In this document: piece after piece, positions 1 through 9,742 of the stretch
Layout: each line of letters starts with the position of its first letter
Numbering within the stretch: the first letter of the stretch is position 1
Source of the DNA: Neelides folsomi
Lineage: Eukaryota; Arthropoda; Collembola; Neelipleona; Neelidae
Assembly (NCBI GenBank): GCA_034687125.1
Contig: JAQGBZ010000438.1
Location: 1 to 47,794, forward strand
DNA: 47,794 nt
Direction: 5' to 3'
Translations under genes and position numbers: made by a program
The notes under the pieces: model-generated
What the model saw: the letters and a program-made list of their open reading frames with translations, nothing else
What the model was told of the DNA's origin: nothing
Databases searched by the model: none

Positions 1-554
1 ATTCATTGTCTTTTGTTTCACTCTCACACTTTTGGCTTTAACTTCCGAGTCTAATGCCAGTAATTGCAAATTACAAAAATATTATAACAAAAACAAGATT
101 TTAAAATTTCTACAACATAAATTAAAATTAAATACTTAATTTAAATTAAGATATGGATATTGAACATAGTATATGGTAGTTATAAGAAGAACTCTAATAT
201 AGCACATAATATCTAGCACCCAAATTAACAATTTGAACTTTAATTTCAGTTAGTGGGAAAGCCACCTATTTCGATTCAGGAATGTCAGCCTGTGGGAATT
301 TGTTCAGAAATAGCGATATGGTCGCTGCTGTTGGCGTTCCGCATTGGTCGAGTTCGAATACAAATCACGATCCAATCTGTGGAAGAACAGCCACTTTGGT
401 CAACAGACGAAATGGGCATTCGGCTGTTGTAAGAATCGAAGACCAATGTGTTTCTTGTGGAACCAACAACATTGATCTCTCACGCGCTGCTTTCCAAGCT
501 CTGGGGGAAGATCTTAACACAGGAGTTTTTGACATTGATTGGCAATACGGATAA
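1..554 (+). CDS. Expansin/RlpA-like double-psi beta-barrel secreted protein (5' partial)
   Basis: Two exons are visible, 2-59 and 250-554. The first begins outside the window and encodes the hydrophobic end of a signal peptide (FIVFCFTLTLLALTSESNA). The intron 60-249 has GT-AG ends and the split codon is rejoined in phase. The mature part starts SGKATYFDSGMSACG and continues with the pattern of barwin/expansin/RlpA-like double-psi beta-barrels: PICGRTATL, VVRIEDQCVSCG, IDLSRAAFQAL, FDIDWQYG. Both acidic positions typical of this fold, in TYFD and NIDLS, are present, as are five cysteines. In fungi, bacteria and plants such single-domain proteins bind or loosen cell-wall polysaccharide or act as endoglucanase- or inhibitor-like proteins; activity here is unknown. 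The protein is short, about 100 residues after the signal, and stops at 552-554. Cell-wall interaction in the gut or on food is an inference. Confidence 0.8.
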
Positions 555-1018
555 AATTCAACTCCAAATATCAAAACAAGTTAGCTATTAAAATCCAAAA
601 TAGTAAGAGATACTATATGTAAAGTATATCTTACTCTTGGTCTATTCTGATATTAATTAGTATTAATAATATTTATAATATAACTTATATAGCAATTAAA
701 TACAGAGTTTCTCTATAGATATTATTATACTAAATATATAAATATATATCACAAATATTGAATAATTGACTTGTGTAATAGGACTATCAGTGTTGTTGAA
801 TTTTAAAATTCTAACTGAATAAAAAATTAATAATTTAAATCACATGATCGTTTAAAATTAGATAAATATATTTTTTTGGTTTTTATTTAGTATATAAATT
901 TCATATATATATATTACCCTGAATTTGTCTTTAATTTGATAAAATAATCAAATGGACCGATCCGGTTCAAATGAGATAAAGAACAAATTTTATTTACATC
1001 TAAAACTAAATGAAATGC
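555..1018. other. Intergenic, AT-rich, no gene seen
   Basis: This gap lies between the convergent 3' ends of the beta-barrel gene and the F-box gene. It is AT-rich with short ATAT runs near 903-916. AATAAA-like motifs, for example near 818, could serve as polyadenylation signals. No coding exon was supported. Confidence 0.5.
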
Positions 1019-2768
1019 CTAAATGTAAAACACTGAATATCTCGACCAATGCGCAATGTAGATTTTATCTTTTAATCCATCCATTGAATATGGCTGAGAT
1101 CTCGACGGAGCTAACAGTTTTGCTCTTTTCGTTGAGAGAAGACGACGTGGACGATTCAGTGAGTCGGAAGTTGAACGGGTTGAACCGTTGGTTGAATTAG
1201 AATAAAACAAATCAGAACCGCAGCCGTCCTCATCATCCTCAACTTCAGGCCAATTGTTCGACTAATTGATTAAAAATAATTTTTTTTAATACTTAATGCT
1301 AATGTTAGGTTATACTAAAATATATGAAGAGCAAAATACAAAATATTTTATAGAAATATTTATAATTGATGAGTGAATGATAAACTTACAAGAAACTCAA
1401 TGGAAATATTCCTTGACATTGCAATGTCAACTAATGCTGGACTAATAAGTTCATCTAAATCTCCATTCGTAGGTAAAATGAGATTCTTGAGACTTGGATT
1501 ATATTTGAGCAAGTGTCGAACTCCTTGGACGGAGGTCTGTAAAGATTAAAAATATAATTAATGTTATAAATATTTAATTATTAATCTTAGTACTCTTTAA
1601 ACCCAACATAAATAATAAATTATATAATTACTTACATTTGCTTCCTGATAATAACTTCCAGACAAATCAAATGAATGGTAATGAACTGAAGATAATTTTC
1701 TTCATTCGGACGCCATTCATCAGTCGTTTGGAGATAAATCGGAAGATTGAAATGAGTTTTTTCGATTTTAAATTCTTCAAGTTTGGAAAGAATTTCGCGA
1801 ATCCGATCTTCACAATAAACCGAATCCACTGGAATGGTTTCAATCGCAAGTTGGTAAAATGGAGAAATTGAAAGTCGCTTTAAAGATTTAAAGCTAATTA
1901 GGAATGAATATAAATTGAACACTTTGTCCTCCGAAAAATAATTAATCCTTTGTTGAAGAGGGATTTGGCGATCGGAAAGGACAATGTCCAACTTCAGGTC
2001 AAGGCATTTTTCAAAAATGGGGAAAAATGGTGAATTGTTTTGAAATTGATAACTTCGGACCAATTATTGTAGAAAACTTTGATATCCCTCCAGTTGGTCT
2101 TTTGAAGTTCGTTTTGGAGAAGGAGCAAAGATTCGTCTCGGAGATAATCACGTGAATTTTCATTGCCGAGAACGAGACGAGATCTTGAAAGAAATTCCGC
2201 AGAGGAGGAAAATAGAACTTTGAATGGTTTTGAAACAAGTCGACAATTTTTTATGGCACCAAGACTCAAATACTTTGTAATTGTGGAGACAATCTGAAAT
2301 GTTAGAATCACAATTATTATAGATTGTTATTTTGACGAACATTATTCTTATTTTTTGCTAAATTATAAAATATTTGTAGTAATGATTATAAAAAGTAAAA
2401 AGATGATTATAAAATTAATAAATTAATTAATTAGTAATTGTAATTTACGCTTAAGTTATCAAAGGCATCTTGAATCTTCTTATTGACATAATCCACGTGT
2501 GATTGTGCATTTGGCATTGTGGGTAATTTACAGGTCCGATCCATTTTCTAAAAAAATTAATAAATTAGAGATTAATATAAAATTGTAATAATTGTTATAT
2601 TTTGAAACCTGAAAGAACATAATGATTATTGTGTGAATGTATAGAGATGTATAAATATCAGACACTTAATATATATGTACTCTATATTCAAAATAATTAT
2701 ATATTGTGATTGAAAGTAAAAAATTTAATTGATATTAAAAAATTAGTGCATACCTTCTCAGACTGCAT
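1019..2768 (-). CDS. F-box/LRR-like protein with two apparent 1-nt frameshifts
   Basis: Five exons on the minus strand: 2768-2754, 2547-2449, 2293-1636, 1536-1390 and 1261-1019. All introns are GT-AG and phase 0. The N-terminus (MQSEKKMDRTCKLPTMP) leads into a degenerate F-box with IVSTITKYLSLGAIKNCRLV, the F-box L..CRLVSK core. Leucine-rich stretches follow, such as CLDLKLDIVLSD and SLKNLILPTNGDLDEL. The last exon encodes a polar Ser/Arg-rich tail ending YSVFYI. F-box proteins bring substrates to SCF ubiquitin ligases through Skp1. Exon 3 needs one missing base near 2012-2020 and another near 1685-1695, both in homopolymer runs. With both supplied its length becomes exactly 660 nt and phase 0 at each end, giving about 387 residues. 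Read as sequenced, the gene is broken. Sequencing error is more likely than decay, because splice sites and the rest of the frame are intact. Confidence 0.7.
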
Positions 2769-3955
2769 TGTCGAGTTTAATAGCAACCTGTTGGGATCTT
2801 GATTAGTATTCAAAATGACACTATAACCTCATTTAATGAACACAAATGGGTAATTATAAGTTGCTAAGTTTTTACTTTCTGGTTTTTCAGTATAATGTAA
2901 AAAAAGATTAAAAATTGCTCATTAGTGAAGGAAATGAAAAAAGAAAAAGAATGAAAATGAAAAGAAGAAAATGAAAAACGAAAATTCAATTCATTTCGTA
3001 TGGAAGAGATGAGAACGAAACTAAGAGATTGAATTGAAATAAACCAGGAAATTTCCTCTATGAAACGAATGTCTCATTTGTCCCTTGGGTTAAAGAGGGT
3101 TTTTTGGTTAAAGGGTCTTACATATAGGTTCTTTACATGTTAACATGTTAAGGGGAACGTAAAAAGAGCCCTATCCCTCTAAATATATCTTACGGATCAA
3201 TGGAGGCTCTTACACTCAAGTTATCAAAAAACTTCAAATACATTTTTCTTTATTAACCATTCCTCTAAAACATTTCGACTGATTCTGTTTTAATGTCGCT
3301 TAATTCATCAGTAAAGATTTACAAACCTGGTGGAAGGCATTTACTTTCGAAATCGATAACTCTAGAATTAATGAATTATTTATATAGAGTTTATATACTC
3401 ATTAAATAGAAAATTAACTATTGAAAAACATTTCGACAGTTAAAGTTTGATTAAACTCCCTTGATTAACTATATATTAGAATAATTAACCAATTTGAGTC
3501 AATTATTAAGTCTTTAATTATTGTGTATTCCATTTCACGTGTCCAAGGGTCTATACTTGAATTTATTAATTGCCAATTTATGCACTTTTTGAATATTAAG
3601 CCACATCTCGCCCAACATGAGCATTTTAGAATGTTTTTTAATAATTCGACTGGCACATGGACAGTTGGTTGAAGAAGAGAATACTGGCATGGCGACGGAA
3701 GTTCAGCCTTAAACGAATTTCAATCAAAATTTTTAAATAGTGTTTTTCAAAATCCAAAAAATTTAAAATCAAATTTAAAACAATATCTAGAAATTTATTA
3801 AACGAGTAAATTTAGCATATATTGATAAAATTAATTACAATTATATATTAGTATTAATTACAAAAATATAACTTACATTTATAACATTATAACTGAAAGA
3901 AGATATTTATTTTTATTTTTAATTAATTTTCCTAATTACATCAAATCCAAAATAA
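2769..3955. other. Intergenic between F-box gene and DUF4789 gene
   Basis: No supported gene. A polypurine stretch lies at about 2925-3000 (A and G only over long runs on the plus strand). A 63-codon open frame at 3465-3656 on the minus strand has no start context and no recognisable domain. The interval presumably holds the promoter of the F-box gene at its left side. Confidence 0.45.
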
Positions 3956-4900
3956 TTAATATTCAAGAATTTTTCTACATTTCTTTGCTCTTTCGAGTTT
4001 CTGTCCAGGTAAACAAGATAGACTTTTTGCTCTACTCAACCCACAATAACTTCCGACGTTACAAGTTGGCTCGAACTCTTCCCATCTATTAAAATAAATG
4101 GCGTCCCGATTTTCACAATAACCTCTGGATTTAGTTTGATAGCAAGTTCCATTCCGAGTGAACCAATATTTGCTCCCTCCAACACGATGATTTTTCCTAC
4201 ATGGATTCTTTTCACAAATGCTCTCTTGATTTGGGCCAAAAACGAGCCAATAACCATCTTCACACGGACCCTATAATTCACATAAAAAGTTTAACTTGAA
4301 TAATAGAAAAATTAATCACAATATAAAAATCGCAATTAATTTAAAAATCACAATTAATATAAAAATTGATTAAGACAATTAAATTTTTTGTTAAATTGTT
4401 AAATTGGCTAACCCGATCATTCGAAAAATAACACGAATCTGTTTTCTCATAATAAATCAAAGGTCGTCCACATCGTCTGAAAATGTTGCAATCGCAAGTT
4501 CCGAAATCCGAATCGACCATGGTGAAGATCATGTTAAGACCACAAGGACCTTTGGAATCCAAAGCGTAACATTTCCCAGTTTCATTGTGATATTTTAAAA
4601 ATATTTCATCTTCCCAATCTGTTTGATTCTGATAATTCTCACAATATTTAGATCTAAAATAAAATTGCACAAAATCAAATTATAATCAATGAAATTAGTT
4701 AAGTTAATTAAGGTTTGTTAAGGTAAGTTAATTAAATTAAATATTATTATTAAATAATAAACTTACACTTTTCGAGCATTCAACCGATCAACTTGAGGTT
4801 TTTCTAAAATTTCATCTAAAGACAATTCAATTTTCCAAACACAAACTGCCGTTCCGATGAGTAAACTCAAAATATAATGGAACGAAAATTGATTAAGCAT
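3956..4900 (-). CDS. Secreted cysteine-rich DUF4789-type protein
   Basis: Three exons, 4900-4767, 4653-4413 and 4270-3956, give 690 nt and 229 residues with matching phases (2 then 0). The start at 4900 opens a clear signal peptide (MLNQFSFHYILSLLIGTAVC). The mature protein carries repeated Cys-Pro-Cys-Gly-like units: GKCYALDSKGPCGLNMIF, GPCEDGYWLVFGPNQESICE, NPCRKNHRV and RNGTCYQTKSRGYC. This spacing, a CY..x..GPC..G unit followed by C..NPC, matches the arthropod DUF4789 family, whose biochemical role is not known. No membrane segment follows the signal, so it is probably secreted. The neighbours are unrelated in function. The gene call is secure from exon phases; the family name rests on the cysteine pattern. 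Confidence 0.8.
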
Positions 4901-5724
4901 TTTAAGATTTAAAAATTAAACTTTTGCTCCAATTAAGTTAATTTTATAAAGAGGGCTTTAAAAGAGTTTGATAGAACGCTTTAAACAAGGTTTGATTGTT
5001 TAATGAAGAGAGCAAATGCAAGAATGAGTTGGATTGTGTGTAATAATTGAAAAGTGCAATTGTTTGCCATTAATTATCACACTTTTTAAATAGTTAAATT
5101 GTATGATAGTTAGAGATGCATAATAGTTAATAGATCTAAATGAGTTGATGGTTTTGCAAACAGGTTTTGGAATAAAATCAGGTGAAGGAGTTGCAGCTCC
5201 TTCGTCCCATTCACCTTTTAATCTCACTTTAATGAGAGATGGAAAAAAGGAAGAGGAATTGAAAAATCGAGGACACAAATCAAACAATATTTTTATTACA
5301 AATGACACAAAGACAAGTCCCTCATTAGTAAACAATGAGTTTCATGTTAACATAAATAAATTGTTTAATGCATTTTATGCAAACTAGATGCATACTAATA
5401 ATTTATTCAAATAAGAATTAACACTACACATATTTATGTAGTTACCTATAGTTACCATATATGGTACATAATATGCAAAAATGTCTAAATATGATAACAT
5501 TAATGGATAACATATAGAATATGTATTAAATATTTTTTATTTGTCACTATCATTAAAATTTACATAAATTGTATAAAAATCATATTCAATAAATTAGTAT
5601 TCTTTTATTTGGTAAAACATTGTGTTAATTAATAACTAATTGTTTTGTTTGTAATTAAAATAATTTTGCATGGATTTTTAACAAATGAATTTCAATTGTA
5701 ATTAATAAATGCACTTTATAACCT
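4901..5724. other. Intergenic, no supported gene
   Basis: Open frames on both strands around 5000-5387 are low-complexity and lack start context, splice signals or domains. A short perfect-looking palindrome GAAGGAGTTGCAGCTCCTTC lies near 5184-5203. Otherwise the stretch is plain AT-rich DNA. Confidence 0.45.
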
Positions 5725-5862
5725 TCACAGTTCGGCAACTACTATTTGGTACACACTACACACCAAGGTAGTACTCAACTATCCATACAATCTAGATTGC
5801 ATGGGTAGTTGAGTACTAACTTGGTGTGTATTGTGTATCAAATAGTAGTTGCCTCACAGTTC
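5725..5862. mobile_element. 120-bp foldback (MITE-like) element with 9-bp target duplication
   Basis: The element 5734-5853 is an almost complete inverted repeat. Its 60-nt arms begin GGCAACTACTATTTG and match at 55 of 60 positions, meeting at the palindrome TCTAGA (5791-5796) with no real loop. It is flanked by a perfect 9-bp direct repeat TCACAGTTC at 5725-5733 and 5854-5862. Inverted termini plus a target duplication show insertion by a cut-and-paste DNA transposase. Nine-base duplications are usual for Mutator-like elements, so a Mutator-type MITE is the best guess. It encodes nothing. Confidence 0.85.
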
Positions 5863-5976
5863 ACATTATTTCTAATTATGTTGTTTTAAATTTAAATTTA
5901 TTAAAGTAATTATAATGATTGTATTAATCGACTTCCGTGTTTATTGATTATTTTGATCGATTTTGTTTTGATTTAT

Positions 5977-6769
5977 TTATTTAGATTTTTTAGTTTGTTT
6001 TTTCACTCCTGTAATGACAGTGCTAGAAGGAATGTTTGAAATTTCTTTACATCTCAAATGTGACACACGGAATAAAATGTAATTTGATGTATGGGTTATG
6101 AGACAAATGACGCAAAAGTATTTTGAAATGATGAAACTGTTGATGAATCCATAAGTTGAAGCGATCCCAGCAATTGAAGCCAACAAAAATTGAATTTTAC
6201 CAAATAAGGGAATTGAGTATAAATCTAAAAAATAATAAAAGCATTTTTTAACCTTAATTTTATTATACGATATTATTATTATATTATATTTTAATATATT
6301 ACATATGCATGTATCATATTATTTATGTAAAATTAAGAAAATATTTATGAGAAATTAATATTTGGATCTTACTGCATAAAATAATTGCTGGGTATAATAA
6401 AAGACCATAAACTCCATTAGGCTGCGAAACTATTGAGTCTTTTCCAAATAATTTTTCCGTAATTCCAAATCCAACATTAAAACTAAAAAATAATTATATA
6501 TTAAATAGCTATTAATTAATCTGTATATTTAGAAATTGATTAAAATTATTTAATAATGAAAACGGCTAAATTAATTAAAGTTTGTTTTTAATTAATTAAA
6601 TGACTTACTCTGAAACAAACATTCCAGAACAAGACATAGTTTCCGAAAAGTCACACATTGCCTTGTAATTTGGATCTTTCAATTTGGCGTTTCTTCCATA
6701 GATCGTGTAGATAGAAATCCCAAGTAGAAATACTGACAAAATAACACTTAAAGTCGAGTAAAATTTCAT
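5977..6769 (-). CDS. Vitamin K epoxide reductase (VKORC1-like)
   Basis: Three exons, 6769-6609, 6482-6373 and 6224-5977, give 519 nt and 172 residues in perfect phase; human VKORC1 has 163. The enzyme reduces vitamin K epoxide and quinone in the ER membrane, supporting gamma-carboxylation or disulphide formation. All signature elements are visible: the first membrane helix (VILSVFLLGISIYTIYG), DPNYKAMCDFSETMSCSG with the loop cysteines C39 and C47, the conserved loop-to-helix stretch GKDSIVSQPNGVYGLLLYP, and the active-site CXXC in KYFCVICLITH (C128 and C131). The tail is lysine-rich (KKQTKKSK), which fits an ER retention-type end. The ATG at 6769 is the first methionine before the hydrophobic helix. 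Function is very likely conserved. Confidence 0.95.
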
Positions 6770-8212
6770 AATTAGCTTTTGATTATTTTCTAAACTCAAA
6801 AAATCCTTAATTTGTAAAAATGTGTAAAATGGAAAATGATAAATTAAAATTGTATTCCTTCCACGTTGCTCCCTCGTTGACCTTGAAGGGCGAGAGTTGA
6901 AATTTTTAGGGGACGACCACTCAGTTTTTTATCAAATTACTTTCAATGTATGATATATGTAGATTCCTTCATTACGTCCTTACAAATTACATACAGAATA
7001 CATAATGTGTAACTGTATGTAAACTCTACGATACATATGTATTAAATATGTATACTAGATATATGTATGGTATTGGTATATACAATACACATACCTATTG
7101 CATATTACGTGTACAGGTATGCACATGGTAAATGTACCAATTACTCATCAAATGTAATATAAGAATTATTTACAATCTCAAATCACGGGTGTTTTGTATT
7201 CATACAAATACAAATTGCCCGTATGGCAAAATACATTAAAGAGAGTAAACGGGTGTGTAAATAATTTATGGTTTTTATGAAGCATTTAAAAAATTTTAAC
7301 GTTCACTTTTTGACTCACAATCAACTTTAAATGTTGTTTTTTGATGGATAAACAACCTAATGACATAATTGTATCTGTATTCTTAATTTTTTCTCACACT
7401 TAATTATTTTATATACACAAATAATTGGCCCCTCTCAGTCTCAGTTTATATTTAAATTTTTGTAATTACTTTCCAATTTGTTACATGTAAATATTGCAGA
7501 AATAACCCGATGGTAAGGGTTGGGTTCGTGCAAGCAATCAATTAGCAAAGTAATTTTTCGTTTTTATACTTTCAAGGGAATATCACGAAATGCATCATAG
7601 TTTTTATCATTAAACGCTTAAATCATGATGCAGATGAGTATTTTGGTACGTATGAGTATGACGTTTTACATTCAGATCTCTGGTAAATGTATCTATTATG
7701 CAATAGGTAATAATAAATCAAGTGTTTAGGATAGGGGCGAAGAATCTTCATACATGCCAAATTGCCAATACATTTTCTATCCAAGTTTCCAAAGTTAAAA
7801 AGTAACCTTGCTTGCCTGCACGTACAAAGATCCAAAGACGTTCAAGACAAGACCAGTTTCTTAACGAATCTAATCAAAATGAAGAAGAAGACCGAAACAA
7901 AGTATATTATTTAAATGGAGTGTACATAGAGCATAGGATCTAATTGTAAGTGGTTCTCGACTTTTACCTGAATCACAAATAATTGACCCGGACATACTTT
8001 TATCATTATCCCGTTCATTCCACAAAGTGAATTGAAGACTTCAATTTGAAGCGTAGAATTTCAGAGAATACATTAATAATGCATTTTTTTTATTAAATCG
8101 ATTCATAATTCATCTTAAGTCAAACTTGTCATCATTGGCAATATAAATGAATAAAAACGATCAATTTAACTTCTTCAGTGCACGAATGAAGTTTTAATAA
8201 GTTCTAACTACA
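6770..8212. other. Intergenic between divergent VKOR and protease genes
   Basis: This gap is bounded by the 5' ends of VKOR (minus) and the serine protease homolog (plus), so it should contain both promoters. No clear TATA box or coding exon was resolved. It is rich in TATGTA-type alternation around 6950-7130. The minus-strand open frame at 7623-7835 was judged spurious. Confidence 0.45.
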
Positions 8213-9579
8213 ATGAAAAGTTTAACATTTAGGATTTTGGGTTTTAAAAGTTTAATTTTAAAAGTTTTGTTTTTGTTTCTATTTATTAAAAAATGTGATA
8301 GTGAAAAAGGTAAAAAATAAATTTTTATAGTAAAATCTTAGGGTCAAAGTGGAGATAATGGGTCAATGTCCAGATAATGGGGTAAAAACGGGCAACATTG
8401 CCCGTTTTGTGGCAGTGACCAAATCTTAGTTTAATTGAAGTTAACTCTAATTACAATTAAATATTTAAATATTTTTACTTTAACTTTAATGTACAGTAAT
8501 ATACATAAATAATTTCAGATTTTGATTTATAATATTTTCAGGATGTGGAGTAATAAATGCTGGTGCAAATATTAAAGAAAGACTTCCATGGTCAGTTGAG
8601 ATTTATTCAAGACAAGAAGAAAATGTTGAATTTAAATATTTAGTCAGCGGAACAATTTTGAGCCCTACGTTGATTCTTACCTTACTCGGAGGTTCTTTGT
8701 CTCATCCCAAATATTACCTTCCCAAATCTTCAAATGTCTTTGTTGTAGCAGGAACTGAATCATCAAATATAAGAGATAATTTTTCACAAAATGTTCAAGT
8801 AAGGATTAATAAAAACATTCTTATTACATAAATATTTTTTATTATGGTGGTTATACATGGTATCCATTAGAATGAAACTAAATAGTAGATTTAAAATTAA
8901 AATAATTTAATGTTTAATTATTTTATTAGGTGGCGTCAATTTTTCCTTATTTTAACAATTCCGAAACTTTTGGTTATTTTTTTCTATTAATTCGTTTGCA
9001 AACACCATTGAAGTTTTCATCACAAGTTGGGTCAATTTGTGTGAGTCAAGATCAAGATATTCTCGATCAGACAATTTCTGCTCGACCGTTTTTTGAACTC
9101 GGGGGATTTTCCTTTAATCCGGTAGAAAATGAACGGTTCTTGAAATCAATTACTTTTGTTAAGTTAAACCAAAATGAATGCAGATCTTTTTATTTGCTAA
9201 ATTATAAAAAGAAGCTTCATTGCAAAGAATTAATTTGTGGGAAATTCATACATGGTTTGTTATTATTAAAGCTACTTAATTATTAATTATGACTATTATC
9301 AAAATTATTATTACTAATTAAACTTATATTAATTTTTTTACCTACTTTTAAAATTTTTGTTTAATTTTTTTACTTTAAAATTTTATTTACTAAGATTTTG
9401 AAGACAATCGATGTATTTTGCACGGAAACGCTTTGACATATCGTTCCAATTCCAAATGGTACATTGGCGGAGTTAATGCAGTTGTTGGGAAAAGGAAATT
9501 CGGCTGTCATTCAAAAACTATTTATTTCGCTGCACTTTTAACGAATGTTATTGAATGGATCAACACGAATTTAAAGTAG
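8213..9579 (+). CDS. Non-catalytic serine protease homolog (S1 fold, triad lost)
   Basis: Four exons, 8213-8309, 8542-8798, 8930-9254 and 9395-9579, give 864 nt and 287 residues with matched phases. A hydrophobic signal-like N-terminus (LILKVLFLFLFIKKC) leads into CGVINAG..LPWSVEIYS, the entry of an S1 protease domain. All three catalytic regions are altered. TAAHC is replaced by TLLGG in PTLILTLLGGSLSHP. The Asp motif DIALL is replaced by GYFFLLIRLQTPL. GDSGGP is replaced by HGNALTY. The domain framework, including LQTPLKFSSQVGSICV and WYIGGVNAVVGKRKFGC, is retained. In insects such protease homologs act as cofactors or regulators in melanisation and Toll cascades. It lies 163 bp upstream of the active modular protease on the same strand and probably arose from a protease-domain duplication. 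The specific role here is inference. Confidence 0.85.
8333..8428. mobile_element. 80-bp insertion with perfect 8-bp target duplication in intron 1
   Basis: Within intron 1 of the protease homolog, a segment 8341-8420 is bounded by identical octamers AAATCTTA at 8333-8340 and 8421-8428. It starts GGGTCA and ends TGACC, weak inverted termini. It contains AGATAATGGG twice and a perfect hairpin AAAACGGGCAA-CA-TTGCCCGTTTT at 8385-8408. It is much richer in GC than its surroundings. An 8-bp duplication is typical of hAT transposons, so this is probably a very small non-autonomous insert. Confidence 0.6.
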
Positions 9580-9742
9580 AAAAAAATATAAAAACCAATA
9601 AAAATATTTAAATAATTTACATTATATATTTCAAATTCAAATTTAATTGAGTTATCTTTACCAAGTCAAAGCGAAAGAAAAGAAATCTAAAATGATTTTA
9701 GTAAAATAATAATAAAATAAATATTTAATGTTCAACTTTAAG

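Noticed and set aside
952..1200. 82-codon plus-strand frame
   Set aside because: It is antisense to the last exon of the F-box gene, which is supported by phase and splice sites.
3465..3656. Minus-strand frame with VPVELLKNILKCSCWARCG
   Set aside because: It has a coding-like look and can be extended upstream to about 3715, but no acceptor with a pyrimidine tract, no start and no recognisable domain; too weak to call.
5000..5387. Overlapping frames on both strands (111 and 80 codons)
   Set aside because: They are mutually overlapping, without domain, signal peptide or splice logic.
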